From Botryosphaeria dothidea (taxonomy: Eukaryota; Ascomycota; Dothideomycetes; Botryosphaeriales; Botryosphaeriaceae): a DNA stretch of 64,000 nt. The notes under the pieces are model-generated. The model saw nothing but the letters and a program-made list of their open reading frames with translations, was not told the DNA's origin and searched no databases. The position numbers and the translations under genes were made by a program. The DNA is taken from contig WWBZ02000062.1 in assembly GCA_011503125.2 (NCBI GenBank), positions 992,001 to 1,056,000 of the forward strand. The letters are read 5' to 3'. This document shows positions 1 through 15,072 of this stretch, one piece after another (within the stretch, counting starts at the first letter, position 1; each line of letters opens with the position of its first letter).

Positions 1-211
1 TTCTGCCAAAGACTCCACATCCATGTAGTTGACCGCGACAGCATTGTCAACAGCCTACCATGTATTCAGCAATCATCCACTACATCTGAACGTGAGCAGT
101 GATTACCTTCCTAGATAAGGCGATAAATTCGTGGCGGGATTGATCTTTCAAGACATCGACGATGGTCCTGCCCACGTTTCCCTGCCCTCCCGCGATAGCA
201 ATTTTGACCAT
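1..211 (-). CDS. NmrA-like NAD(P)-binding protein, N-terminal part (runs off the window)
   Basis: The 5' end of a gene read leftwards. ATG is at 211-209, the first exon is 107-211 (35 codons), a GT-AG intron spans 55-106, and the second exon begins at 54 and leaves the window. The first residues form a Rossmann strand and glycine loop (VKIAIAGGQGNVG), followed after the intron by AVAVNYMDVESLAE. This matches the start of NmrA-like / isoflavone-reductase-like proteins, which bind NAD(P)H and act as redox sensors or small-molecule reductases in the cytosol. Only 53 residues are visible, so substrate and subfamily cannot be told. Confidence 0.7.
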
Positions 212-1169
212 TGTGGAAATTGTGTTGTATAGTGGGCAGATGAAAAGCGTTCAACAGGATTGTTCGGGCATATGCAGTCGAGAGTAAGCTGCTACGTTAC
301 TCGACCTCTTTTATAGCACTAATGAGGCCCTGGGATACTCCATGTGCCTGTCACTGGCTACTCGAGACTCACGTCCACAATAGGGTTCAATTATTAAGCT
401 TGACCATATTTTGGGGTTGCAATTCCCGAATTCCGAGCAGCCGAGCTTCGGGCAACACAGACCCGTCTGATGCACTTTCTCCGGGTACCTTTGATGCAGC
501 AACTGGATAAGTAGGGTGCAAGTGCCATATGATTACAAAGATGATTGTCTTGACCAAGCCGGAATGCATTGAAGTTGCAAGTGCTGTGATTGGCCATGTG
601 TACTCGGATGTGGCTATCCGCCGTCTTCCGTGCAGAGCAGAGGCTACCCCTCAGGGATGACAAAGCGTTTCCGGGGACTCCGGATGCGTCGACACCATGT
701 GATAGTAACAACTTGTTGTCTCACAAAGTCAGGAAATCCTACCAACACGCAATTGCGAGCAAATCACAGAAATCGATGTAATGATTTTGCACACAACTGT
801 TTTACTTAACACCATCATCTTTGATACGTCCCGAGAATCTCTAGTTCAAATAGCAAAGAAAAACGTCAAGTTCAATCTTCACAATATCCAATGCCTTCGT
901 CGTGAAATCAGGCATAAAGATTTTACTACCCAATCACTGTGAACCACCTTCGATGGGAATGATACTCTCAGAAATTGTTGCACTGACAGTCCATCCTATC
1001 AGTCCGAGTGCCGTCTCTCTTTTCTTTTCCCAGTCCATGTTCGCACTTCAACGTCTGTGGACAGAACTGATAGGAGAAGACTGGTGCTGGAGTATCAAAA
1101 GTTTGGAATCTGTTACAAGAGGTTTTGAACTCATTCGAAATATTAAATTCGTCATTATGCGGTGGTTGC
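212..1169. other. Intergenic, no gene seen
   Basis: 5' flank of the NmrA-like gene and 3' flank of the secreted-protein gene. Short open frames here (for example 902-1183 +) show no family signature, splice logic or compositional bias. I see no repeat or RNA gene. Confidence 0.6.
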
Positions 1170-2105
1170 CTACAGAGAATTAGATTGATCAGGATAACAT
1201 GATGTAGAATTACGACGTACGGTGGACGAAGTTGTCAATTTACCATTGGGCCAAATTATCGGCCCATGCTTGGTGCTCTTCTCGGCCACGGCGACTGAGA
1301 GTAAGGTATCGGTAAAAGTGGCAGCAGGATCAGTGGCATCCTCGGCAGCGCCAAGACCTAGAGCTAACATTTGGGATAGGGAAGGAATAACCGAAGTAGT
1401 TAGTGTCGCTACTCCATCAACATTCACTCCAAGCTGTGCATTCCTGGCAGTGCAAGTTGAGATATTGAACAGGAGAGAGATCGATGGATCGTGCATGATC
1501 GATTCCACGACCGGCGATGGGACTGGCATGAGACTCTCTGGAATCGCGTTCGTTGGAAACAGGATCGGATTTTGTGCAGTTATTGTTGTTGGGGCGAGGA
1601 TACATTCAGAGCCGCCACTGCAGTGACTCCATGTGGCGGCTTGAAAGGAGCTGTAAGCCAGGTACGCAGTCGGCCATGTCCTGAAACTTGTCAGATAACC
1701 CAAAAGACATATGACACCGTAAGCTTACAGATGGTTGCTGCCATATTCCCAGGTGAGTGATTGTGTTATGGACTTCTGAGTGAAGGTATATGGACAGACA
1801 TCGTAGCTAGTGCAGCCATCCGACAAGATGTAGGTATATTCAATCCATGCTGCCACGGTTGTAGCTGACGTGATTGTGACACAAATGACTGGTCGAGGAA
1901 ACGTAATTTGAGTAGGCTTAATTGCCTCGAGTACGCATCCCGTGCATTCTGGTCCATCGGTGATTGTGTTATAGAGCGTCTTCGAAGGCACTATGTTGGT
2001 GGTCGGAATTGTTGGAACATCAGTGATATGAGTGACCTGGGCAAAAGCTCGAGTACATTCAAAAAGGAACGAGAGTAGAATCAACCCAAAGGTAAATGAT
2101 CGCAT
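1170..2105 (-). CDS. Predicted secreted protein of unknown function
   Basis: Two exons, 1729-2105 and 1170-1680, joined across a 48-base GT-AG intron (1681-1728), give 295 residues. The ATG at 2105 is chosen because it is followed at once by a signal peptide (MRSFTFGLILLSFLFECTRA, cleavage probably after AFA). The mature part holds several cysteines (ECTGC, DGCTSYDVC, SHCSGGSEC, STCTARN), is rich in Thr/Ser/Ile, and is predicted extracellular. I recognise no catalytic motif or named domain. The last 40 residues are less protein-like, so a further unrecognised intron near the 3' end is possible. Confidence 0.65.
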
Positions 2106-3817
2106 CGTGATGGGCGTGGGGGCTTTGAAGAGCGGCCTGGTTTGTTCAATGTTTGACTGAAGGCGCGGACATCCGCTGAAATATTGGGCTGAGGAGGATA
2201 AAAGCTGAAAATTTACCAGGTAGTCGTGAAAATCCGCTTGAGTATGTGAAACAGAAAGAAGGAACCACATTGGCTTGATGTCGTGCCTGCATCTACCCTG
2301 GCTGACATGTCCTTTCAGCAGGTACTGGGCCTGCCGCAACATTAGATTGAGGTATCCTGCATACTTGCAGTGGTGTATACTGTGGCTGCTGAAATTCGGA
2401 GGCTGGTTACGGATGGGTGCTTAGAAACACTTCCATAGGTTGAACTGGTAACAAAAGATGCTGATCTGGAAGGTGCACATGCGAATGCAACTCAATTGAT
2501 GCAGGACTCACCTTCCACAGAATTCCGGGAACGGGACGCCACAGATACCTAGGGCAGATTATCAGGCCACAAATGAGCTGGCTCAATTTAATTGGATGTG
2601 GTGCAGCCCAGTCTCATAGTTTCTACCTTCTCCTTACCGGCTGAATCATCCAGCAATCTTCTGCTTGCACGTTTGTCGGATGATCGCATAGCATCATGTT
2701 CGTACCGCGTCAAACCACTATTGGAATGCCATTCCTCACTGCCTGAGAGTAAAGACACATCTGGAGATATCTTATCATGAGCAGGCAATCGGAGATCTTT
2801 TGTGAGATCTAGGACCTTCAAGGTAGTGAATCAGTCGATCGCATACCGGTCTCCGAGAGGTGCAAAGCATAGATTGTGTTTGTCGAGGGTGGACGTGGAG
2901 CTGACGGCGAGGCGGCCAAGCTGCGCTGCTGCCTATGTGCTACCCTCTAGAATATGGAGGCTGGGATGCCTGACTGCAACAGTAACACAAAAAAAGCTCC
3001 CTGCAATTCGGTAAATTTTACAGCAGGCGTGGAACAACGAACTAAAAGAAGTCGTTTGAGATGTAATCAAAGCTCTATGATTATCAAAACCAACAAGTTC
3101 TTGACAGTAAGTGCACATGTTTTTTCCTCCCGAACAATCAGTACCGTCCATTGTTGTGTCAACTATCAAGCCAAAAGTCTTCACCATGCTGTGTCTACGA
3201 AGGTGTTTCCGAGCTTGCAGAGTGTCATATGCACCTTTATCGATTCTAATATTACCTAGGAACGTCTTTAAGGCCTTAGCCGCTCAGAAAGTTGTTCTGA
3301 TCACAAAAAAAACTGAGAACTCAGTTACGTATTGCTTAGAACTCAGATTCTGTGACAGAAGGATACATTGGGTCAGTCAGTATGGAAACGGGTTGTTTAC
3401 CACAAATATTCAGCTCTATGGGGTTACCTATATCATATTACGCTTTGCCAAAGTGTAATACATGCCCAAAATTGCCAGGGTGAGTGTCTGAGTTCGCGCT
3501 TGTGGTAGTAACTTGAAGAAGCCTGCCGGGTGCTAGGGATCACAAGTGACACTGATACACAGCTTCGAGCCCATCAGCTCTGAGGAACATGAAGCGTGAC
3601 TAGTTTCAAGTGATTACTGGGGCCCCTCTTCCCTGCTCCGCAACTTCAGAACTGGTTCAGAGGTAATATCAATCACGCTTCAAACCCACATCTCTCCACT
3701 TTGACCCAGTAGTCATCTGCTTTCTGATGACCTATTTCCGCGTCTTCACAGCTCATACGCCTCCGAATTGCATTTTGAGGTCATTTGGGGCTCCTTATCG
3801 ATACACTCGTGACGAAC
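2106..3817. other. Intergenic, divergent promoter region, no gene seen
   Basis: Separates the leftward secreted-protein gene from the rightward aspartic-peptidase-like gene, so it should hold both promoters. A spliced upstream exon carrying a signal peptide for the latter gene may be hidden near 3700-3780, but I cannot support one. Confidence 0.5.
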
Positions 3818-5671
3818 ATGACTGCAAGCTCAACCTCAATTCCTTCGCCATTCCATGTCAGTCCGACCACAGAATGGGATGGAATGGATGGCAATTGGTC
3901 TAGCTTTCGCATCTCGGTCGGAACTCCTCAACAGAACTTCCGTGTACTGATCTCAACTCGCGGGTCCGGGCCATGGGTACCTGACCCAGACGCCTGCCAA
4001 GACGACCGACGCCCAGACTGTGCTTTTTGGCGCGGCGCTGAGCCTTTCAATAGCAGGAACAGTTCTGGATTTCAGCAAACATCAAGCACCTGGAACAGAA
4101 TCGCTATGTATGGTCTCTCACTTGAAAAAAACCTTGAGTTTGATGGTACGGGAATTTACGGCACTGACGCTGTGCACCTGGGTTACAATGGGGAGACTGG
4201 TGCTCTGGAGCTGGACAAGAGTCTCGTGGTAGGCACTATCAGCGATTATTACTATATGGGTTTGTTGGGGCTCGGCACGCGTGAGACAGCGTTTTCGGCC
4301 GCAAGCCAGCCTGTGAAAAGCTTTATCACAAGCCTGAAGGAAGCTGATAAGATTCCAAGCTCGGCATACGGATATACTGCCGGTGCTTTCTACAGTAGGT
4401 TGAAACAGTACCTGGTCTATATTCTTCAAAGCGAGGGTTAACATAAAACAGAGGGGAAGTCAGTGCTTGGGAACCTGGTGATAGGTGGCTATGACCAGTC
4501 CCGCTTTAAACCGGCGGAATCCAACTTCACCTTCGGACCCAATCCAGATCGGCCACTCAAAGTTGGGGTCCAATCCATTGTCACCAACACAAGTCTTTTA
4601 CATCAGACGCAATCAAATTTGGTGGACTCCGGCCATTGGTCATACATCGACTCCACTGTTTCGCAGCTATGGCTTCCTGAAGCTATTTGCGATCAGTTCG
4701 AGAAGGCATTCCATCTCACCTACAACAACGAGTCGGGATTATACTTCGTCGATGACAAGACGCATGAGCAGCTGGTCGAATTGAACCCAACTATAGCTTT
4801 CCAGTTCGGAAATGACCTTTCTCCAAGCTCTTCCAACAGTACCGAAATCGTGCTGCCGTACGCCGCCTTTGACCTTTGGATCCGCGCTCCCAATAGCTCC
4901 GCCAGTAATGCTCTACGCTACTTCCCTATACGTCGGTCAAAAGATGACTCACAGAATACCATTGGCCGTGTCTTACTTCAAGAAGCGTACTTAATTGTTG
5001 ATCATGATCGGAAGAGTTTCAACCTCTCGCAAGCCAACTTTTCAGACCCAATGCCGGACTTCGACATTAGATCGATCTTCTCCCCAGGGACCGTTTTCCC
5101 ATCCGATGATCACGGTCTCAGTTCGGGTGTCAAAGCCGGGATTTCCATTGCCGCCCTGACAGCCGGTTTGCTCGTGCTGGTGGGCGTTCTGCTCTGTTGG
5201 TGGAGACCCCGACGCAGCAAGAAGATGAGGCAACGAGAGGCAAGTGTGGCTAGCGCGGCTCCGCCTTACTTTGAGAAACAGGACCACCACCCACCGCTAC
5301 CACAATACATGCCATCAGAAAACAAGCCGTACGATCCTTGGGTCGAGATGTCAGCGGACCAGAATCAGCAGAGGCCGGAGCTGGAAGGTACTCAGAGCAT
5401 GTCCTACGAGCTGGCTGCGGTCCATGTGCCCGCTCCTGTGCACGAGATGGAAGCCGATGTTACCAGCGAAGGCAACGCTACGAGTGATAGTAGCACTGGC
5501 GGCGAGAGTATCACGAGCGGTGAGAGGAGCAATGGCGGTGAGAGAAACATTGACAGGGAGAGAAACACCGATGGAGAGAGGGACACTGATGGGGAGAGGA
5601 AGGCTGGGAGTGAGAGTAACGTTGACAACGGACGCGAGAGGCGACCCTCAGAGCCATTTTCATCCCCTTGA
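3818..5671 (+). CDS. Membrane-anchored aspartic-peptidase-like protein, probably inactive
   Basis: Exons 3818-4394 and 4464-5671 around a 69-base intron give 594 residues. A pepsin-fold (A1) domain covers roughly residues 15-425. A single TM helix (AGISIAALTAGLLVLVGVLL) follows, then a basic stop-transfer WWRPRRSKK and a cytoplasmic tail with imperfect GER/DGER repeats. The usual first active site DTGSS is replaced by STRGSGPWVP and the second reads IDSTVSQLWLP, so neither catalytic Asp-Thr/Ser-Gly triad is intact. Fungal pseudo-peptidases of this type have such DST motifs. The first in-frame ATG is at 3818; no signal peptide follows it, so a short upstream exon is likely. Role unknown; a surface receptor or binding function is only inference. 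Confidence 0.75.
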
Positions 5672-6585
5672 TTCATGCGTGTCTGATCTGTTTCTGTCTT
5701 CCAGTTTCTGTCTCTCGTCTTCCAGTCCTGTATCCTGCGTATTCTCGTGCAGTACTTTGACACAAGTATTTGACATCAGGCCCAAGACTGAGCAGAAGCC
5801 AGTGATGAAGCCAGCGATGAAGCCAGCGATGAAGCCATCCATGAAAAAAGTTATCTCTTAACATTCTTCCAAGTGATGGAGCTTCGGTTGAACAGTTGGG
5901 TGTTTCCCAACCGCCGCGAAGCTGAAGGTTGTGTTCATCGAGTGAAGCCAGCTTCCATGCAAGGGTTGGCGTCGTAGTACTACGAGGTTCAAGGCTGGGC
6001 CTAAGGCACAACCAGCCGGATGAGGAATCATCATTTGACTTGTACACCTTCTTCAGCGGCTGATATTGGGACGCGCACTAGTGGGTGGAACCGGTATTGG
6101 TGCAAGTATACCTCACTTTCAGGCATAATATCATTCCATAGCTCCTGCCTTATTCTCTCCTGAGAAGGCGAATTCTCTGTACATCCAGTGTAACAGCACT
6201 GCTGAGGAACATGGTGATATGTTTCAAGAAACCATCGTGTTCTCATGCTGCGTCCTTGAGAGCTTGGATCATGATTCCAAGACTGCGAAGCGTCTGCTAC
6301 GGCTGGAACCTGCGTTTATCTGCCTCCTCTGCAAAGCAGAATCAATTCCGGGGACACTCCGATGCGGAAAGCGTCAAATCCTCCCGTATGTGGTGAACTC
6401 TTGTTGTCTTGCGTGTGTGTCGAGGAGTCCGTGGTTTGGACGCGGCTGGGATGCCCCGCATCCCGAGCAGTTGCCAAAGGGCGCGGCGGAGCAGCTGCTC
6501 TTCCGAACGTCAAACCTCCGCCCAACATGGCACCATCGCTCAGTGAGTCAGCTCTTTCGCATTCCTGTCCTCTCCTCTGCAAGCA
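5672..6585. other. Intergenic with one short tandem repeat
   Basis: 3' flank of the peptidase-like gene and promoter of the PLP enzyme gene. Apart from the 12-base repeat at 5795-5842 I see no gene. Confidence 0.6.
5795..5842. repeat. 12-base tandem repeat, four copies
   Basis: Four head-to-tail units: GAAGCCAGTGAT, GAAGCCAGCGAT, GAAGCCAGCGAT, GAAGCCATCCAT. They lie about 125 bases past the stop codon of the aspartic-peptidase-like gene, probably in its 3' UTR. The unit length is a multiple of three, so frames through it read MKPA or GFIA repeats, but no convincing gene includes it. Confidence 0.85.
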
Positions 6586-7834
6586 ATGGCTGACATCTCG
6601 GAGTGCCCGCCGCTCTCTAGAGAGTCGGTCGCCGCAGCGCACCAGAAGATTAAGGACCACATCCACCTCACTCCAGTCCTCACCTGCACCACCCTCTCCA
6701 ACTTCGCCTCCGCTCCGCAGACCGAGAATGACTTGAAGGGCACGCCATTTGAGGGCCAGGCCCCTGCCCGCCCCAAGATCAATTTGTTCTTCAAATGCGA
6801 GAACTACCAGCGCGTAGGCGCCTTCAAGGCCCGCGGCGCTTTCCACGCTCTCTCGCGCCTGACCGACGAAGAGGTGAGCAAAGGCGTCGTCACCCACAGC
6901 TCAGGTATACACCGATCCATCCAGTCCACATGCAGTCGGTTCGCTGACACCAACAGGCAATCATGCCGCTGCCCTCGCGCTCGCCGCCAAAACGCGCGGC
7001 GTCAAGGCCTACATCGTCATGCCCACCATCAGCACGCCCTCCAAGATCGCCGCAACCCAAGGCCACGGCGCCGAGGTCATCTTCAGCGGCTCCACCTCCC
7101 AGGAGCGCGAGGCCGTCGTGAAGGACGTCATTGCCCGCACCGGCGCCATCCTCGTTCCGCCCTACGATCACCCGGATATTATGTTGGGACAGGGCACTGC
7201 TGCTCTGGAATTTGAGGGACAGGTCAAGGATCTGGTGGCGCAGCAGCCCGCATTGAGCGTGCGCCCTGAAAGCCAAACTCTCGATGTCGTCATCACACCA
7301 TGCGGTGGGGGCGGCCTGCTCTCTGGCACGGCAACAGCGCTTTCTGGCACTGGTATCCGCGTCTTTGGCGCCGAACCCTCATTCCAGGGCGCCGATGATG
7401 CGCGTAGAGGCCTGAAAGAAGGCAAGCGTATCACGACTGTCAAGTCGCTGACCATTGCCGACGGTGTGAGAACGCCGGTGGGAGAGATCCCTTGGTCAGT
7501 CATCAGCGACAAGAATAAGGTGAAGGGCATATTCGCCGTGACGGAGGATCAGATCAAGTCTGCCATGCGGCTTCTCATGGAGCGCATGAAAGTCTTCATA
7601 GAGCCCACTGCCGCTCTTGGCCTGGCCGTGTGCCTGTACAACGAAGAGTTCAGGCATCTGGTCGAACAAGAAGCTGGCGAGAAGGGCTGGAACGTTGGTG
7701 TTGTGCTGAGTGGGGGAAATACCACCATGGAGGCAATTGGCAAGCTCTTCGCCGCGCCCGAGAATAAGGCTGAGAGAGCTGAAGGTGTTGTAGGCCAGCA
7801 AGGAGAGCGCAAGGCAGAGAATATTGCCGGCTAG
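6586..7834 (+). CDS. PLP-dependent serine/threonine dehydratase or serine racemase family
   Basis: Exons 6586-6904 and 6957-7834 (intron 52 bases) give 398 residues of a fold-type II PLP enzyme. Such enzymes deaminate L-serine, L-threonine or 3-hydroxyaspartate, or racemise serine, in the cytosol. The Schiff-base lysine lies in VGAFKARGA (K81), the substrate loop SSGNHA at 105-110 is completed exactly across the splice junction, and the phosphate-binding glycines CGGGGLLSG lie near 222-230. Length and motif order resemble serine racemase / yeast SRY1 (threo-3-hydroxyaspartate ammonia-lyase) rather than biosynthetic ILV1, because there is no C-terminal ACT regulatory domain. The exact substrate cannot be settled from sequence. 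Confidence 0.9.
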
Positions 7835-7861
7835 ATAGACCCATCTATAGAAGTCCAATCC

Positions 7862-8695
7862 TCAAGACTGCAACCTCCCACACAAGACCACATCCTCCCC
7901 CAAAGGGCACCACTTGACATCCTTCAGCCTAGCCGCCGCCACCGCCTTACCTTCACCATCCTGTCTCCTCGGCGGTGACACCACGACGCCGCCCTGCCCC
8001 AACCACGTCGGCGCAATCGTGACAATGACCGAATCCACCAACCCCATATTCCCCGGCTCCAACAGCTTGTTTATCACGCCCGCACCCCCCTCGACCATCA
8101 CGCTATCGATCCCCTCCCTCGCCAACACCTCGAAAACATCCGCCCACTCCATCCGCCCATCCGCCCCCGCCCTGACCTCCAAAACCTTCCCCCCCACCGC
8201 CTCCAACGCCTCCACCCTCTCTCCCGCAATCGAACCCTTCACCCCCTCCCGCACCACCACCCACGGCCCCCGCCCCCGCCCCTCCGCCGCCAGCCCCAGC
8301 GCCTTCTTCCCCCGCCACTCCCACCGCGCCCCCGGATCCACCACCACCGGCCGCGGCTGCCCCGCCAGCCGCTCCGCCCCGCCGTACCCGCCCGTCCCGG
8401 CGATCCTGCAGTTCAGCGACGGGTCGTCGGCGGCGGCCGTGCCGGCGCCGACCAGGATGGCGGCGTGGCGCGCGCGCAGGTGGTGCGTCATGGCCTTGGA
8501 GGAGGGGCCGGAGAGGGGCGTCTGGGCGCCGGGCGCGAGGGCGAGGGCGCTGTCGAGGGAGGTGGCGAAGGTGAGGGTGACGAAGGGGCGGCGGTCCCGG
8601 GTTGGCCGGAGCGGGGGCGGGCGCGGTGGGATGTAGGGTTCGAGCGGCTCGGCGAGGGCGGGGGGGAAGTGGAGGGCGTCGCGGGAGGACGACAT
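7862..8695 (-). CDS. RIB7: 2,5-diamino-6-ribosylamino-pyrimidinone 5'-phosphate reductase (riboflavin synthesis)
   Basis: A single exon of 277 residues. RIB7 uses NADPH to reduce the ribose side chain of the pyrimidine made from GTP by cyclohydrolase II, the second step of riboflavin synthesis in fungi. Family marks are the N-terminal strand VTLTFATSLDSALAL, the loop AMTHHLRARHAAILVGAGTAAADDPSLNCR that binds the nucleotide, and the C-terminal VMVEGGAGVINKLL...VDSVIVTIAPTWLGQGG. The gene is very GC-rich (third positions nearly all G or C), which creates long meaningless open frames on the other strand. Its 3' end lies 27 bases from the stop codon of the convergent PLP enzyme gene. Confidence 0.92.
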   Translation of the reverse strand: MSSSRDALHFPPALAEPLEPYIPPRPPPLRPTRDRRPFVTLTFATSLDSALALAPGAQTPLSGPSSKAMTHHLRARHAAILVGAGTAAADDPSLNCRIAGTGGYGGAERLAGQPRPVVVDPGARWEWRGKKALGLAAEGRGRGPWVVVREGVKGSIAGERVEALEAVGGKVLEVRAGADGRMEWADVFEVLAREGIDSVMVEGGAGVINKLLEPGNMGLVDSVIVTIAPTWLGQGGVVVSPPRRQDGEGKAVAAARLKDVKWCPLGEDVVLCGRLQS

Positions 8696-10298
8696 CGTGG
8701 GAATGTGGTTGTGGTGTCGTGGGCGGAGGGTTTTTTTTCTTTCTTTGTGTGGTGGTGATGCAAGGGATCGTCGGCTGGGGGAAGCTTGCTTCGGTGGGGT
8801 CTTTGCGGGTTAAGCTTCACGGTAGGGTTAGCGGGCTTTGTTTTCAACATGGAAGGGGGGGAAATGCAAGCATCGACTTGGAGCATTGGTGCGGCTGGCG
8901 TGGTGGGGGATGCCAAAGCATATTGCTTCCTGCATGCGGGTTGCCGACCACGCTCGTGGAAACTTACCTTTCGACGTCTCGCAAGCGGCAGGAATGTGCG
9001 AGTCAGCAGGAGATCTTCAGATGGAGCAAGGGACTCGGTAAGGCTGAGGAATGTCTGTTTCTGTGGAGACACAGCGTCGTCAAGTGGACTTAAAATTATA
9101 CTCTATCTCGGCGTACGTTGTTTGCTCCGGCCGATCCCTCCAACACATCGGCCCGCATTGCATATATTGCCAAAGTATCGAATTGGGCCAACAGCAGTCA
9201 CACGTACACGCGTAACGAGGCCAGTATTTATTGAAAATGTCCAAACGGAGGGAAAGGGGAGCCCAAAATTGGAGCGGAAACGCAAGCGTTGGCAAGGGAC
9301 ATGGAAGCTATGACCTGGCGGGCCAACGTCCATGCAGAATTCCGTGCCAGGGAGCTGATAATCAAACTACCGGCCAACTTCAAACGTCGATAGGCAAGAG
9401 ATGCCGGTCTGGATAGGCGTGCGACAGGGTCCTTCGCCGCACGGTGTCCCTCGGCTCTGCCCTTCCATCCTTCGTCAATCGGGGTGCCATCAACGGCCAC
9501 CAGCGTCGCAGCCGTGCGGGGCAAACAAAAAAAGGTCCGCTTTCAACTCGACTTGTTCAATTGGAGAGCATCACTAGCAACATGCACGACGGGTGCAAGA
9601 AAGCAGACCTCTTGATGTATGTGCCACGATTGTTTAACATTTACCTGTACATGCTTGCTCCCACATCCCAAACATACTTTGCAGGACGGCCGCCCCTCAA
9701 TCCTCCTTTCCGCAAAGCAGCCCTCCCGTTTCACTAATATGCTTGACATGGAAGCTTAGTCTCGCCGAGAGATTGCCTTCATCTCACCTGATCCCACCTG
9801 CGGTCCTGTCTTGCCCTCGCGTGCCGATCACCATATTTCAAACTGTGGGCGCGAAGCCTGGAATTCTTTTTGAAGAGTCGCTGATTAACTATGCCAAGAA
9901 AAAACAAAGAGATACAGGTGCTTCCCGACTGACCAAAATTCGACCAAAGAAATGTTTCGAGGAGAACCGACGGACATTCATCATGGCTAGATTATACAAA
10001 GAGACACCGGCCTGGTTCGACTATACGCCCCGTTTTTTAGTTTCCAATGTATGAGAGAACTCGAGTACAGGTCCGGGCCAGCCAGCACGTTACGTGTAAC
10101 AGCAAAAGCCCCTGAGATATGCCAAAAATGAGGAGAGGAAAGAAAAGAAACCAGCAAAGGAAAAACACCCAACACGCCTAGATTTCTCCCTAGGGGGCTG
10201 ATTTGATTCGTAGCCATGGAAGAGCTAGAGACCTTGGGCGTCAAGCTGCTTCCGAAGCAAGTCTCCGAAATGGCGGGTATCGTTTTGAAGGTCATCGT
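8696..10298. other. Intergenic, no gene seen
   Basis: Holds the RIB7 promoter (left) and the chitin synthase 3' UTR (right). There is a T8 run near 8730 and AG-rich sequence near 9895-9960. Short open frames have no supporting features. Confidence 0.55.
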
Positions 10299-13060
<2,762 letters not shown>

Positions 13061-15072
13061 GTGGTGGTCTTCAAAAGGGCTTGGATGAAGGAGTGAGTCG
13101 CCCTCGTAGGCAGCGTCGTGCTTTGATGGTGGTTAGCAGAAACAACGGCGGAGAGCTGCCGGGAAGAAATCGCACTTGATCTTGACGCGGGTGGTCGAGG
13201 TCGCCCATCTTGTACTGCCCCTGCTCGTGAGCCATAGCGAGCGATGTCCCAGGGTTGATCGATGTGATATTTTGCTGTGGCCGCGGCGCCAGCTGATTTC
13301 CCTGGCTGATCGGGGAGCGTTAAGGAAGTTATAAAATAGGAGAACTCCCTACGTAGGGAGGAAACTAAGTCAGACAAGGATCGATCTGCAGGCGAAAGGC
13401 CGGTGTGTGGAGAAGAAGGCGGCTGGCACTGGCACGGGAGGCAGCCCCTCGTAAGCACCGTTTCAACAGCGGGAGCAGGGTCACTTGTCAGGCCGACCCT
13501 CAGTGGCTACAGCTCGGAAAACGGGAAAGCGCAGGCAATCTGGCGAGACAGACGTGACTTGGCGCCGATGCCGTTCTTTAATGCTTTTCGCGCTCCAGCT
13601 GTCAGCCGCCGTTGCTGCGGTGCTGCAGTGGACAGGCGCGCACGCCTTTGTCCTAAGAATAGCCCGGTGTGTGTGCGCACGCAGTAATGTCGCTCACCCT
13701 TTTTCCACGACTTCTCCAGAAGGCGCACGGGTCACCAAATCACAGCGCTCGCTCGGCTCCGGCAAAGACCCCTTTTATCGCTTTCGACGTATCGATACAC
13801 GCACGCGCCCGAGCGCCTGGTGGCTGTGCTGTTGGCTAAAACAGAGCTTGCAGCCGTGCTGACGCCTCTCTCTCCTGCACGCGGTGCGACCGTCGCTCCC
13901 AAGCGCGCTTGCCCGCTCGCGGCGAGCGCGGCCAGAGAGAGGGCTGTCAGTCAGCCATCTGCGCATGACCGGCCAATTTCACCTCTCCCACGCGCTGCGC
14001 GGCTGCTGGGGCGAGCGCATTCTGTCGCGGCCTGCGAAAATCGGCGGTAAGAAGCTCGTGTCAGGAGTGAAGCGCAATCTAACGTCGACAAATACGACTG
14101 AGTCCCCGCTTGAAATTCGGCCACTCTGCTGCGCAGTAGCTGAAAATCCCGGCGCTTTGATGCGCTGGCCCTGTCTGCGTCTCCTCTGTTTTTCCTGCTC
14201 CATCATGCCATTGGTGTGCCCTATCGTATTCGGCCGCTCTGAAACGTCGCGATAAGACGGTACGTTGTAGAGCCTCTCCTTCGAGGAAACTGTTTCCCCG
14301 CCACAACTCGCTGCGCTGCCTTGGAGTTGGCGGTGAGCCTCTGGTATGTACATGCGCCGTACAGTCAGCCGTGTGGCTGAATCCCAAAATTCATGTACCT
14401 GAGCGGGCGCAGTCCAATTGCCTCATCATCCAACACTCGAGCCTCACCATTGCCCTAACCCTTTCCTCGCCGAGCGTACGTCAGCCGCCTCGGTGAAGGC
14501 GAAAAGCAATATTACACATCGGCCAATTTACCGAATGAGCAAGTACGTTTTGGTCCAGCGTCAATATTCTTGGACGGACACGTCCGAGTCCCTTCTCTTA
14601 TACAACCACAACTGTGGTGATGCTGTAGATCTACCAGGTATAAAGGCGACCTGCTGTTGCAATTTCATTCAGGAAGGAGCCACGCACGTCAGGCCTGCGC
14701 TGTGCCACACCGTGCTAAAATGGCCGATACGAATGTTGCTACCACGGGGGGCTCGGATGCAACGGCCAAGACGTCGAAAACACCACGATCGGCAGACGCA
14801 TCAATACAGGGCATAGTGCATCAGAATGCTGCACATATAGTTTGAAGAAGCCAACCTGAACAGCAACTGCAACAGTAGCGTCCTTTTACTAGTTGACAAT
14901 CGACGTATTATTCCTACAACCGGACGAAGAGCTTTGATTGTCCAATAAATCCTTCTCAACCCCACACTATTTGCAGCCATTCGATAGCATATCAACTCTG
15001 CTGCTTTACTTCCCACTGATGCGATCATGCTGATATAATTTCCCAGGGACGGCACCATTTGCACGCTTCATC
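13061..15072. other. Intergenic, about 2 kb, no gene seen
   Basis: Upstream region shared by the leftward chitin synthase and the rightward DUF218 gene. Many short frames exist on both strands but none has family motifs. It is the likely 5' UTR and promoter of chitin synthase. Confidence 0.5.

Noticed and set aside
7914..8636. Long open frames on the + strand over RIB7
   Set aside because: Shadow frames caused by near-exclusive G/C third positions in RIB7; translations are Pro/Ser or Gly/Arg runs.
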